DNA of 64,000 nucleotides, from the NCBI RefSeq assembly GCF_020921035.1, contig NC_063151.1:21582934-21646933 (forward strand), written 5' to 3'. The stretch comes from Rhodamnia argentea (lineage: Eukaryota; Streptophyta; Magnoliopsida; Myrtales; Myrtaceae). Below, piece by piece: positions 34,035 to 46,263 of this stretch (its first letter is position 1; every line of letters begins with the position of its first letter). The notes beneath the pieces were generated by a model. The model was not told where the DNA came from and ran no database searches. It saw only the letters and a program-made list of their open reading frames with translations. A program made the translations under genes and the position numbers.

Positions 34035-35186
34035 GAGGTTCCGTTTGTTTTATGGAAAACAACTTTCAAGAATTTTTTTTTTTGAATTTTCTGGCGTTTG
34101 ATTTACGGAAAATAAACTAGTCAAAGAAAAAATTTCCTGCTAATGAAAGAAACACCTCTAAAAATTGGGGAAGTAATTTCCTATTTTTGAAAAGAGTAAA
34201 TAATTTTTCCTCCTTTTTTTCCGTATACTCTTTCACCTTCCTTTTTTGTAATTATTTTGTAATTTTCTTTTTTAATTTTCTAACCTTTTGATAATTTATT
34301 TTATTTTATTTTATTTTCTTTTTTTCTCCTGCCGGTCACCAGCCATGGCGATTGGCCATAGACGACAGATGAGCTCGCCTGTGGCAGCGAGCTCAAGCCT
34401 TGCCAACCTCACTTGAAGGGAAAGTGGTTGACCGTTTTTTCTTCTCAAACTCGATCCTAATTCTCAACTCCAACTTCGCAAATCAAGTCATTTTTCGAGC
34501 TCAGAAACTTGATTCACGGTGGTCTGCTCGTGGCAATGACGATTGCGACTCGATTCACGTTCATCAAACTCTGCCACCATCTTTACTCTCTATTCTCCTC
34601 TATAGCAAACTCCTACGAAACGCTCCCTTAGGATCTTCCCAGATACGAACCCTATCGGGGTAATTGAGGTGCTTGTGAGGATGCACTGGGAGCTCGATTC
34701 CGTGCCCTTCGTGTTCGATTTGTTGATCGAGTATTGCTTGGAAGAGAAGAAGGTCGATGCGACTTTGGAAATCTCGAGGTTGTTGAGGCCGCCCTTTGTG
34801 AAATCATGTGGATTCTCGCGGGGCTGGCAAGGCTGGAGCTCATCCTTTGCCTGTGGCTGATCATCAGTTGTCGCCATGACTGGCCACTGGAGAGGGAGAA
34901 AGAAAAAAAAAATAAAAAGTTCAACAACTTTCGATTTTTTTTTTGAAAATCACAAAAATTATCCACGTTCGCGTTGGGTGTATCATGTAGGACGGCTGGG
35001 TCCACATCCGCCATTTTTCAACCAAATGACAATGCAGAAAAATCAAATGAGATTTTCCTTACCAAACGACGGATAATATTTTCCAGTTTATTTGCAAGTC
35101 TTAGCCAAACACCAAAAAATGCGGTCATTTTCTAGGAAAATGACTTTCAGATTTTTTTTTTCAAAAGCATCAAAGATATGGAGCTT
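34035..35186. mobile_element. Pack-type transposon carrying a PPR fragment (copy B)
   Basis: Same element and position as 8720-9870. The PPR-like piece reads FVFDLLIEYCLEEKKVDATL within 34669-34860, with a shorter open frame. Its presence in both copies dates it before the duplication. Confidence 0.75.

Positions 35187-35189
<3 letters not shown>

Positions 35190-35228
<39 letters not shown>
35190..35228. repeat. (TA)n microsatellite
   Basis: About 19 TA units directly at the right end of the Pack-type element. Copy A has only a short non-repetitive sequence there. Confidence 0.95.
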
Positions 35229-35232
<4 letters not shown>

Positions 35233-35630
35233 ACATTAAGGGTTCCGGATTGTAAAATCACCCATTCTAAGGAATGATGATAATTCATCTGCCAAATCGA
35301 TCGAATATCTCAAGACTACGTCCAGATCACTATATGCATATATAAACTTAATAGGTCGGCGCAATATTTATCATACTATTAGGTCGAATCTCGGGTAGCT
35401 TTGAGCTTGATCCTCTTTCTCGAAATTAGGGTTCTCTCAATCTTAGTCAACTTTAGGGTCACATTGGGTCGGGTTTGCGGTTCTAGGGTTTATTATTATT
35501 ATTATTTTTGATGCATTTATTTTGGGTTCCAATTTGTAAAATTCCTGGCACTTAATATCTAGGTCAAACTGACCTTCCTTGAGTCAGCAGTTAGGTCGAT
35601 TGTCACTTAACAATGAACCCCGAATTCGCC

Positions 35631-35638
35631 TATAAAAC
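35631..35638 (+). promoter_or_regulatory. TATA box of PKS copy B
   Basis: TATAAAAC lies 104 bp before the start codon and is conserved with copy A. Confidence 0.65.
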
Positions 35639-35734
35639 GAACATGCCACGCTTCTTCACTTCCCAATCCATCTCTTACAGCGTTGCTTTCTTGGGCACAA
35701 AATCTTGTTCTTGCCGCAGTGTTGAGAAAGAACA

Positions 35735-37252
35735 ATGGCAAGTTCGTATGGAAAAATTCAGGAGGCGCTGAAGAAACCTCAAGGTCCGGCGACGATACTG
35801 GCAATCGGCACGGCCAATCCTCCCAACATCATCTACCAAGCCGATTATCCGGATTACTATTTCCGAGTCACCAACAGCGAGCACATGACCCTTTGGAAAG
35901 ATAAGTTCAGGCGTATATGTAAGTACCAAATGAAAATCGTGATCGATGCCACATTTATTAAGAAAGACCGGGAAAAGGATCATAATTTCGTCTAACTCCA
36001 TATAAGTACGTAAAGAAATTTACAATATAAATCGCATTTCGCGAAGTATTGGGGATGAGATTTACATGGTGTGTTTTAAGCTGTCGGGGAGTCTTTATGT
36101 TTGTGCTTTGGGTTATTAAAAAAGAAGAAGAAAAAATTACGTGTGCAATAGCTGTACTATATTCATCGGGATGTTCTATCAAGAATCTATCAAGCATATC
36201 ATAAATTTGTTGGGTTCCATGTCTTGGTAATGTGTTGTTATGGCAACTTCGTACTTGAAGGCGAGAAAACAATGATCAGGAAAAGGCACATGCACATCAC
36301 CGAAGACATCCTCAAGCAGAACCCCAGCATGTGCACTTATGGCGTCCCGTCCCTGAATGCCCGCCAAGACATATTGGTCCCTAGCGTTCCGGAGCTCGGC
36401 GCTGAGGCCGCGGTGAAGGCGATCGAAGAATGGGGCCGACCGCAATCGAAGATCACGCATGTGATATTCAATTCGACCTCTGGATGGCACATGCCCGGCG
36501 CAGATTTTTCTTTGGCAAAGTTGCTCGGTCTCGAGCCGTCCGTGAAGAGGATCATGATGTACCAGCAAGGATGTTATGTGGGCGGCACGATCCTGCGCAT
36601 GGCCAAGGACATAGCCGAGAACAATCCTGGGTCGAGGGTCCTCGTGGTGTGCTCCGAGATCACCCTCGGCTCGTTCAACGGCCCTTCCGAGGCCGACCCG
36701 GAATTTCTTGTGAGCCAGGCGTTCATCGGGGATGGAGCGGCGGCCCTGATCATTGGCGCCGACCCGGACGCATCGATCGAGCGGCCCTTGTTCCAGGTAA
36801 TATCGTCCTCCGAGACGGTCATCCCTGGGTCTGAGGGCGTGATTGAGGGCCCTCTACGGGAGATGGGCCTCACGATCAGCCTCTCACGGAGCATTGCGGC
36901 ATTAGTGTCGGACAACATGGAGGAGCACCTGAAGGAAGCGCTTCGCCCTCTGGGGATCGCCAGCGATTGGAACTCATTGTTTTGGGTGGTTCATACCGGC
37001 GGGAGGGAGACCCTCGACAAGATCGAGACGAAGCTCAGGCTCAACCCCGACAAGCTCGGGGCGACGAGGCACGTGTTGAGCGAGTTCGGGAACATGGCGA
37101 GCTCGTCCGTCTTCTTCGTTCTTGATGAGGTGAGGAAGAGACTGACGGAGAAAGGCGAAGGAAGAGAGTGGGGAGTTCTCTTTGCGTACGGAGCTGGTCT
37201 TACATTGGACTCCGTTGTGCTTCGTAGCGTGATCACAGATCCCGCCCTTTAG
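35735..37252 (+). CDS. Type III polyketide synthase, chalcone-synthase-like, divergent active site
   Basis: Homodimeric cytosolic enzymes of this family extend a CoA-linked starter with malonyl-CoA. Exon 1 is 35735-35918, the intron 35919-36260 and exon 2 36261-37252, giving 391 residues (usual 389-395). The intron splits the conserved Cys codon ([13 protein letters not shown]), the classic CHS intron position. The catalytic triad is present: Cys166 (QQGCYVGG), His305 (VVHTGG), Asn338 (GNMASS). Counting against alfalfa CHS2 numbering (own number minus 2), cavity residues differ: 196 Val to Gly, 197 Thr to Ser, 211 Gly to Ser, 215 Phe to Ile, 265 Phe to Ile, 338 Ser to Ala. The loop GFGPG is AYGAG, and TSGVDMPG is TSGWHMPG. 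It is therefore unlikely to be a true chalcone synthase, and its product cannot be read from sequence. Acylphloroglucinol or short-chain pyrone formation are options. The copy A paralogue is dead. Confidence 0.95.
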
Positions 37253-37641
37253 TTCCATTACTCGTTCAAGTGGATCGATTCACCTAGTGCAAGTAAATAA
37301 ATGTCGGTCTGGAATAATTTGATTAAATAAGAGAATCGATCCTGGGTTTTATTTTCAAGGGTGGATCATTTTGGAGAAGAGTCGATATTGAATGTACCTG
37401 TTTTTATTTGGCAATATCCATTAAGCTAATTATATAGCAAGTCCAAAAACTATTTTTTTTTTCTCGTTGCTCAACATAATGTGTCTTTTCCTTTCTCAAC
37501 ATAACGTCCGAACTTCAGAAAATTAGTTCCGTATAGTTTTTTTTCATAAAATGGCATGAAACATCAAGTATTTTGATTTCCATGAAGTGTCATCTTAGCA
37601 ATGACCAAGCACAACTAGCCATGTGGATTGCCTCATAATCT
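37253..37641. other. PKS-B 3' region
   Basis: 3' UTR-like sequence shared with copy A. Possible poly-A signals AATAAA occur near 37297 and 37326. No other gene is seen. Confidence 0.5.
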
Positions 37642-38280
37642 AGGAAAAGTGTTAAAAAAATCCTAAATCTATTGCATTATTGCCAATTAAGTCCTAAATC
37701 TTTTTTTATGCCAATTCAGTCCTAAACCTTTTATATTGGTGCCAATTAAGTCCTAAACCTTTTATTAGTGCCAATTCAATCCTAAAACTTTTGCATTAGT
37801 GCTAATTTAGCCCTAAATCTTTTATATTTATGCCAATTGAGTCAATTCGATCAATTTTGATCGAAAATCGTTGACATGGACATCGATTGTCCTACGTGGC
37901 ACGGTTGGCGCCGACGTGGATATTTTTTAAAATATTTTCTACAATAACCAAAAAATACTTAAAATTTATTTAAAAAATTAGAATAATATGAAAAAATGTC
38001 CAAGTCAGTGCCAACCATGCCACGTAGGACAATCAACATCCACGTTAGCGATTTTTGGATAAAATTAGCTGGATTAAAGCAATTGGCATAAATACAAAAT
38101 ATTTATGACTAAATTGGCACAAATGTAAAATGTTTAGGACTGAATTGACACCAATAAAAGATTTAGGACTTAATTGACATGAATGCAAAAGGTTTAGGAT
38201 TGAATTGGCGTCAAAAAAAGGTTTAGGACTTAATTGGCACTAATGCAATAGGTTTAGGACTTTTTTTTGACACTTCTCCC
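37642..38280. mobile_element. Foldback MULE-like element (copy B only)
   Basis: The element begins AGGAAAAGTGTT and ends GACACTTCTCCC. It is flanked by a perfect 10-bp repeat CTCATAATCT (37632-37641, 38281-38290). Copy A shows the empty site GCCTCCTAATCTC near 12614. Almost the whole 639 bp is one inverted repeat: repeated 'gccaattaagtcctaaac' phrases on the left are mirrored by 'gtttaggacttaattggca' on the right, meeting near 37930-37990. There is no coding capacity. Similar elements are at 46264-47229, 22296-22712 and 58570-58700. Confidence 0.88.
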
Positions 38281-38290
38281 CTCATAATCT

Positions 38291-39751
38291 CTATCACCAT
38301 CTTATTATTTTTCTCCATCTCTGATCATCATAACAAAGTCGTCGGTGCCGTCGAAGACCTGCCTCGTTGCTCTCTCTCTCTCTGCACGCGTGGTCAATTG
38401 TTTTAGACAATGCTTCGAGAGGTTGCACGATCATGATTCAAGGCAACACGACCACAATTTAAGTCTCATAACCTCAAAGTGAAGTCCCACCATAGAAAAT
38501 CCGAACGCAACATAAGGTTTGAGAACTACGATCGATAAACAAAAACTGATTTTAGGAGTGACTGCACAATGATGAAAGGTTTCAAAAGGAGAACATGTGG
38601 TATTATCAAAATTTGCATCGGTGATACCACAAGCATTCTTCCCGACACTTCCACAGAAGTTCTACACTTCCCATCTAGAGACAATGATTAATAATTTTAT
38701 CTAAAAAAAGACGAGCTGATCATAATATTTAATAAATGTGCATGGTGCTTATGCCATAAGAGTATTCATTCTCGAGCCAATGAATATAGTGTATTAGAAA
38801 CAAGGAAGAAATGTGATACTGTCTTTCTTTAAACAAAAGAAAATCCCAAAAGAGATTATTTCTAGAGGCCTAAAAGCCCACGACGAAGAAGCCCATCTTC
38901 TCACTTGACCATAAATAAGGAAGGTCAACGCCAATGGGCGACACTGACAAGGCCCAATAGTCAAATCCCTTGATGTAAACTACTTGGTGACGTGACGCCC
39001 TGCGGTCAACGCATGGTCAACCCATTTTAGGACCTACAATTTTCCAAAGCAGATCAACAAGAGATGGCTTGGACATTTTAGGCGGAGGAGAATTGGGGAA
39101 CCATCTGCGGGGTTTGGCCTAACCTAATCAAGACTGAAATCGCGCTCTGCAACTAAAATAATAGGAAAAAAAGCCTTCGAAAATTTCAAGCTATGCCCGC
39201 TTTGCAACTAAAATAATAGGAAAAAAAGCCTTCGAAAATTTCAAGCTATGCCCACTATAATATGTTTACCCTAAACTTTTCTTTTGTGATACCAAAAAAA
39301 TCAAACTTGTCCTTGCCCGACACATTTATCCTCTGTTAAAATTCCTTCAATAGATACCGTTAAAAATCTGCATCCACAGATAACGGAAGGCAAACAATAT
39401 TTACATGGCGCCCTCGTGGCTTAAGTCAAATAAAAATGCCAATTTTGGTTGGAAATCATCTCACGAAACTTTGACGAAGGACAAATATGTAACATAAGTA
39501 CAAGTTTATGATTTTTTTATGCTATTAGAAAAGAGTTTAAGGCAAACGTGTCACAGTGGACGTAATTTTAAATTTCTGATGACACGAAAAATAGTTCGAG
39601 AGTAAATGCATCACAATAAACACAGTTTACGATTTTGGTTGCTTTTTTCCCCATTTGTTATCGTAAGACTCCATTTTCGGTCAACCTTTTCTTTTTTGTT
39701 TTTCTGGGTCTCGATACTGTTGGTGACACAATACATGACCTACGCAGCAGT
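38291..39751. other. Distal end of duplication copy B, no gene
   Basis: Matches 12620-15425 of copy A without its transposon. No gene is seen. Confidence 0.55.
39149..39258. repeat. 55-bp direct tandem duplication
   Basis: The stretch starting GCAACTAAAATAATAGG is present twice, at 39149 and 39204, with a single obvious difference. Copy A has one diverged copy near 14871. Confidence 0.9.
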
Positions 39752-42700
39752 CTTTTTTTTTTTTTTTTCCGAATTACGAGCATAGTGCAAAAATTATCTT
39801 TTAATCAAGATTAAATTAGTCCGTACCACTAACTTTGAGGGAGAAAGGTACCTACTCCCAAAAAGGCAGTGACAATGGCCTCAACCGAACTACCCCCTGA
39901 ACGTCCTCCAATCGTAATGGCTTCAGCTTAACACAAAGTCGTCATCTTTGCTCATCTTTCGCTCCACTAATTATTCTACCCCCAAAAACCCTAATCCGAG
40001 AACTAAAGTATTCACGAGGATATTACGTCTTTTTGTGTAATGAGGAGGATATACCCTTTTGAACCAGACAATGCGTAGCCATCCCAGGCACAGCCCCACT
40101 TTGTAACCTGTCGCTGTTTCTGTTGCATATTCTAGGGATTAAAAGAAGACAACGACGTACGCAAAAAGAAGAGATTACCCCGTAAAAGAGACAGGGTGAC
40201 TTGAAATTAACGATCCACGTGGAGGGCATCTGGAGAGTTTTGCTGGGAGCCGCTGATCAAGAAAAAAAAATCCATTTTATTTGATCTTAACACTGTTTAT
40301 CGCAAGCTTATAAAATGATAATACTGACTCTGATATTATATTAAAAAATCAAACTCAAAAGCTTAAACTTATAGATATAAGGAGATCACATGAATATAAA
40401 CAATATATAGAACTTATTGTTAAGCGAGGTAGGACAATAACTTTATCAAAAGAGATGTTCTAGGGTTTAGAGGGGCCTCGCGCACTGTCAACTTCTGCGA
40501 GATTTTTACTGTTCTTGTTTGCCGGAGCGAGCTGGTGGTTTGTTCTACGTAACGTGGGAAACAACAACCGAGTGAGTACAAGAATGTCTCTTGAGCTCCT
40601 CGGGCAGCCCACGTATCTTTCTCGAGCCGTTTGTACGAGCCGGTCGGCAATTAGGTTTTCCACTTGTCATTTGCAAAGAGGTTACAATCATAACTCGTAA
40701 GGTTAAGACTCTCCGATTTTTCTGGGGTTAGGGGTCTTCCTTTCACTGTGTCAAGACTACGAAATTAAGTCTATACTATGTAATTGTTCCCTAAGTACTC
40801 GCTTCTTGATTACAGGATTCTTGTGTGACTGCATAACGTAAGCCCTCGGCTGATCTGTTGAGGCGTGTAATGATCTCTCACTCATTGCCGAGCGACCTTT
40901 GCGTGGCTTAGTTACCCACGTCGCGTTGAGACGATGGCTAAGGTGTCTTAACGCGAAAGATCGACTTTCTTTGGTTAAGAGATTAAAACAGAAGAATATC
41001 AGCTTGGGGGAAGGATTCAATTGACAATAGTTAGGACAAGGGGAAGAGACAGCCTGATTCCGATAATTAACTACGTTAAGCAACATTCTAGTCATTGCTC
41101 TCCCCGATCTTCGCAAGCTCCATCGACCCTGGATCCAATCTAGTAAAGCTGCATTAACCAAGGATTCAATCTGATGGTTCTTCGACGAGATGATAGGCGA
41201 GCGAATGCTTTGTTTAATCCTCTGATCCCACTCGCTCCGCCAAGTGGGTGATTACGGAATAAAGTATGACTTGAGTCGTTCTCAGATGGGGCAGAAGGAG
41301 AAGAAGAAAACAAAGAGAAGGACAAAGAAATGCCATTCCCTGACCGTCGTCAGCACAGCGCGGGGCTCGCTGATTTGCCGGTTGTTTAATGAACAATGTC
41401 CTCGTCGTGAGTCATTCCACATTGGCCACAATCCCAACCGGTGATATTCTTTGGATATTATTCCTTCTTAATCAGAACTCTTAGCTCAAATTCCCAATAA
41501 TACCCTCATTAAATAAAGCTGGTTAATTCCCCCAAAAGGGAAGGAAAATAATAATAATAATAACACTATAGTGTTATCTTTCAATGAGTAAATCGGAATC
41601 TTTCCTTTTGATATTGCAAAAGGGGGGGGGTCAAATTGAAATCAATCGATCTGAATGTTTACGCACAAAGAGATGGATTTTCATTGCTATTGTTTTATAT
41701 CGATTGAAAGATAATCGTGGAAATTATTAAATTGGTAATGACCCTTTGATTATTCTCTTCTATGTACATCCTGCCCACCCTGTGTATCATGCCTTTCTTG
41801 GGATTTTTGGCTAAAGATGGAGTGCCTCCCGCGTCTATGAAACTTTGCATGATTAGGGTATGCCTAACTACTTAAGAACTTTGAAAACATCAACATTGGT
41901 GGTGCATAAAATTTTGCGATAGGTAAAACCAATCATCGTACGCGGAGTGTTAGAGTGCTTGCCGCAAACATAAGCTTTCATTTATGATCTTTCCCACCGT
42001 AATTGGGAAATTACGAAGGGAGGTTTTTTGTCCAAATCCGTTAACATTCTTAATTGAGCTCGATTTCAGTTTAAAAGCTTAAAAACATCGGGTACACATC
42101 AATTCCTCCAGTCAACTGCAATTGCAAACATCCAAAATGTGGGGCTCTGCCTTACATTCTCAACTTGTACGTGCACCTAAGAGTTATAGTACAAGCTCAA
42201 ACTACTTGATTTGACTTGATACGATGGAATTTACGTGAGTACAAGCCTAGGTAAAAATAAATAGACCTTCTTTCTAAATTATGCTAATCATATAAAGCAG
42301 TCCAAGGCAAAAGTATATAGACCTTTCTAAATAATGCCAAATGATGTGTAAAGAATGTAGCGATTGTTTAAACTAGTACACAGTGGTTGAATCAAACTTA
42401 GACATCCAATCATGATTTTTCAATCACTTAATACAGAAATGTAGAAAAAGATATTTGCATTTCTCAAGGATATAACGCGGTACCATATAGGTAACTCATT
42501 TTTTTTTTCCTGCTCTACAAGAATTAATAAATTAATCTCTATTCTTTGCAAAAAGATGCTGTGGTATAGTAAATTCTCAACTAATATACAAATTTTATCT
42601 AAACGTTTTCATAGATAATTTTTTATCCATATTGTTGATGAAAAATGTAATGCAAACAAAATTCACCGGAAAATTGCAAGATGATAGATTAAATTCCTGC

Positions 42701-42780
42701 ACGTATAGATGATTTCCCCTTTTTCATGTTAACCGAGTAGATAGATTCAATATTTAACATTATGAACAAAGAACATTACA
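39752..42780. other. Intergenic, no recognised gene
   Basis: It starts with poly-T at 39752. 40290-40420 has 'aaactcaaaagcttaaactta', wording common in plant retrotransposon-derived DNA. 40420-41460 is more GC-balanced and could be an old LTR or leader, but no mate or polyprotein was found. ORFs here (for example 40757-41161 on the minus strand) match nothing I know. An (AATAAT)n patch lies near 41550 and a G9 run near 41620. Confidence 0.4.
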
Positions 42781-42935
42781 TCCTTTTCAAATGTTCGATC
42801 TAGAGAGTTTTCACATCACCTTCATATTAGAGCAAGAACCAAATCTTGATAAAGAACCAAATCCTTTTCAAATGTTCGATCTAGGGAGTTTTCACATCAC
42901 CTTCATATTAGAGCAAGAACCAAATCTTGATAAAG
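42781..42935. repeat. 81-bp direct tandem duplication
   Basis: The stretch starting TCCTTTTCAAATGTTCGATC occurs at 42781 and again at 42862, nearly identical (AGAGAG versus AGGGAG). No gene is involved. Confidence 0.92.
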
Positions 42936-45508
42936 ATAAACATCTCTCTAGGGTATGAGAATAACGATATGGGTTTTCATTCGCATTTTCTACCTGTAAA
43001 ACACAATCAACTCCAATCGGACAATCTGTAATGTAATTGCAATCTTCATCTAAAAACAAAACATATCATTCTATTAAACATTGGTAGAGTTGTTGGAGTG
43101 TGGTTCATACCCCCTATTAATAGGAAAACACGAGGGTCCCATATTTTATTGGTATTTTAATTAGGGTCCATGAATAGCTATTGTTAAGTATAATCTCATT
43201 CTCTTGTAATTGAAAGTTGTAACGGAGATATGCGGAGTACTAATTATAGTGGAATCCCTTATTGAAAGTAGCCCTAATTTTAGGGTGAATCGGGATAAAA
43301 ATCTTGTATCTCGATTTCTTTTTCACGTCTTTACTTTTTATTTGGTTGTGTTTATACGTCTAATCCTAAGAAGTGTGACATGTTTTCGTGCATCACACGG
43401 GTTTCATTCTGAAGTACCTACTATGGTCAAGATAACATTTGGCTATATGCAAGTACAGAAAAATATTGAGTTTTGGCTCAATGGGAAGGGCTTCTTGAGT
43501 TGAGGGTCAAACATTGGTGACTCTACCAATCAGATTATTTCCTTAAATGACAAGTACTGCCTAATGTACTGCGCACGACAGGTACCTTAATGAATATCTT
43601 TGGTTTCCCCGCAAGAAGAAAGAGTATCCTATGGAGGGAATCTGGAGCTGGTTCCAAAGGAGACGAAATATCACGTGTCATTCGGAGCATACACAAGGGA
43701 ATCTTCACACAGAAAAACAAAAACAAAAACAAAATTTGATGCAGGGGGTTGACAATCATTTGCATTTCACCATGTCAAATGACTGCCGGGCCATTCGCTT
43801 TATTTATTTATTACTGTTTGGTATATTTAAAGTGTTTCTTTTATTGCAGAGATGGGCCAATGATAGAGTTGCTTTAACCAGAATTTTGTATGTTTAAGCC
43901 CCGGTTTGCTTTCGTTGCCATCCATTCACGGCCCTGATGGTGATGGGATGAAAGTGAATTGGATCGGATTGAAATGACACGAAAAAGGTCATATCCATCT
44001 TCACGTAACAATCAGAGATGCATAATTCGAGATATTTGTGACGAAAGCACAGAGATCACAAGTTAATTGAGTTTAAAGATGACTAATAAGCGGTGACTTT
44101 TTCTCAACCATGGTAAGAATTGTTGAACTATGGTCACAAACAAAGGACGGAATGCTTGGGCCATCCATGTGAATTTGTATAGTATCAACGATCCTAATTG
44201 AAATGGTACGAAAGAAAGCAGATCTCTAAACAGTCTTAGACATGAGGTGTTACGATCTCTATTGAGATATTTTCTCACGTCACATGATGATAGATCTTAT
44301 ATGCTTTATATATTCATATAATTTTCTCTGTACCTATTAGTTTAAGGTTATAAGTTGGGCCTTTTAATATAATATTAAAGTCGGTGCTATCCATTTCGTG
44401 TATGTGCATAGCCCCTCTCCCAAAAAAAAAAAAAAGTCAAATTTCATGTGCCGCTATTATTACTCTTGCACGTGAGGATGTGTTGAAATATTATCTTGCA
44501 TTGCTTGACAACGGGTCATATGTCTTTTATATTAAGGAGTTACTCTTCACCTATTAGTTTAAGCTTGTGGATTGGACTTTCTATCAATCTCTAGTCTTTT
44601 GCCTTAATCAAGTTGTGATTATAAGTGTTCTAAACATATATCACATATTTAACCTATGTTCGAGGTACCTAACTTGTACAAAGTTCTCTTTGCCACTCAT
44701 TCATAAGGTTTTTTTTTTTCCAATCAATTTCATGGTGATGATATCAAAAAGGTGTTTGAATTGACCTTCCTTGCATTAGTTTTCTTGCTTACCCTGTACA
44801 ACTTGCCAATGAACACGACATTTATGAAAAAGAAATACTCAGCACAGCAGCTTTTTCAAATGGATGGCAAGGCAACAAAGGAACGTTAAGTCGTCTAGAT
44901 CGAGAAGATCCCAGGCATCCAAAAACCCATGGTTCGCCGAAGTCGGTTTGACATGAGTGTTTTGCATCCGTCAGACGCGGGTGCTTCAGCTGCAGTAACA
45001 TGTCCATGTCACTCCACTTTGTGCCGGCCTTCCCATTTGACTTGGACAATAGAACAAAGAAATGGTCCCCATTTCTCTGTCCATCTTCATTAAAAATGTG
45101 ATTTTCCAAGAATTGCCTACCTTAGTTCTTGCTTAAAATTTCTTTCTTATGGTTCGTGTTCCTCGTTCACAAGTTATAGCTACTCATGTAGATACACGGG
45201 AACTGATTTGGTACTTATTACGATTCGTAACAAGAGGTGCAAGAATTAGGTAGCTCGTTGCATGACAGAATTTTCTATATGTTGATTGATCCGTATACTT
45301 AAAACTTAAAACTTGAGTGAGGATGAGACTAATTAGGTGCGTTGGTGGGTGCTCGATTGGATTTCTTTATGCTGAAAGGCTATTTATTTTTAATTGCATC
45401 GTCCCAGCAAAACAGTATCCTAGTATAGCCAAGCTGATTGGAAGCCTGGTGTTTACCTTTATCGTGATGGATATGTCAAAGAAAGAATCGCGTTGATCAT
45501 TGTGGTCT
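42936..45508. other. Intergenic, no recognised gene
   Basis: AT-rich. ORFs at 43210-43503, 43631-43897 and 44822-45109 carry no motif I recognise. Poly-A and poly-T runs occur at 44420 and 44710. Confidence 0.4.
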
Positions 45509-46096
45509 TAGGTAAGGATGGCAATTCTTGCTACGACAAGAGAACACGACACGATGGGTCGAGGCTGATCAATTTCGTGTCAACCTACGAGACATAACTA
45601 ATAGTCGTGTTGTGATAGTATTAACCCGCCATGAAATAGGCTTGCATTTCCTTTTAAATAAATGGGTTAGTGTCCACACGGCCTGCTTCACCCTTAAAAT
45701 AATTTAATTAGGACAGCTATTATACTCATGTTATTTACTATTTACAATTTTAAGTTGATGATATTTTTATTGCCTATGAGTGGGTTGTTTCATTCAATTT
45801 CAATAGATTGTTAACAGGTTATTGTAATTTGAAAAAGAAAGACGGAGAAGTGTCGAGTTTTTGCTGTTGGGTTGATTTCGTGCCGTGGTGTGGAATTGCA
45901 TCGACCTGTCTACCCAATATGTGATTGTGTTACACAAATTGTGTCTTGTCTACTTGCTAATTTCGATGTTGTGTTCGTATTTTGATAACTAGGTCGACAA
46001 GACTAATCGTGTCATTTTCGGTTAACCTATTATGTAGTATATTGTTGTGTCAAGATGACACAACCATGACTCAGGAACATAAATTGCCAGTCCCTA
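45509..46096. mobile_element. hAT-like non-autonomous element
   Basis: Its ends TAGGTAAGGATGGCAATTC and AAATTGCCAGTCCCTA form an imperfect inverted repeat of the TAGGGxTGGCAA type common in plant hAT elements. Subterminal ACACGACACGA and GTGTCAAGATGACACAACC repeats fit a transposase-binding region. An 8-bp target duplication was not convincing. Confidence 0.6.
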
Positions 46097-46263
46097 GTTT
46101 TAGGGTGATGATCAATGTTAATGTGCATAGTGAAGGGTCTTAACAAAGGAGCTCCACATCAAGTAACCCACTAGGCAATAGGTCATACGCCTATACCGAT
46201 CATAATTCACTGGTATAAGCGTATGAGCGGAGAACTAGTTCAAGCGACGAACTTTTTGGATGA

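Larger units (their letters stand above)
25050..39751 (+). repeat. Segmental duplication, copy B
   Basis: Collinear with 1-15425: FEX start 27544 versus 3363, and PKS start 35735 versus 10734. Copy B lacks the four copy A insertions. It has its own solo LTR (32467-32810), a 568-bp insertion (33141-33708) and a foldback MULE (37642-38280). The right edge coincides with a poly-T run at 39752. Confidence 0.93.

Noticed and set aside
40420..41460. Possible complete LTR downstream of copy B
   Set aside because: Composition resembles an LTR/leader, but no matching second LTR, primer-binding site or target duplication could be found.
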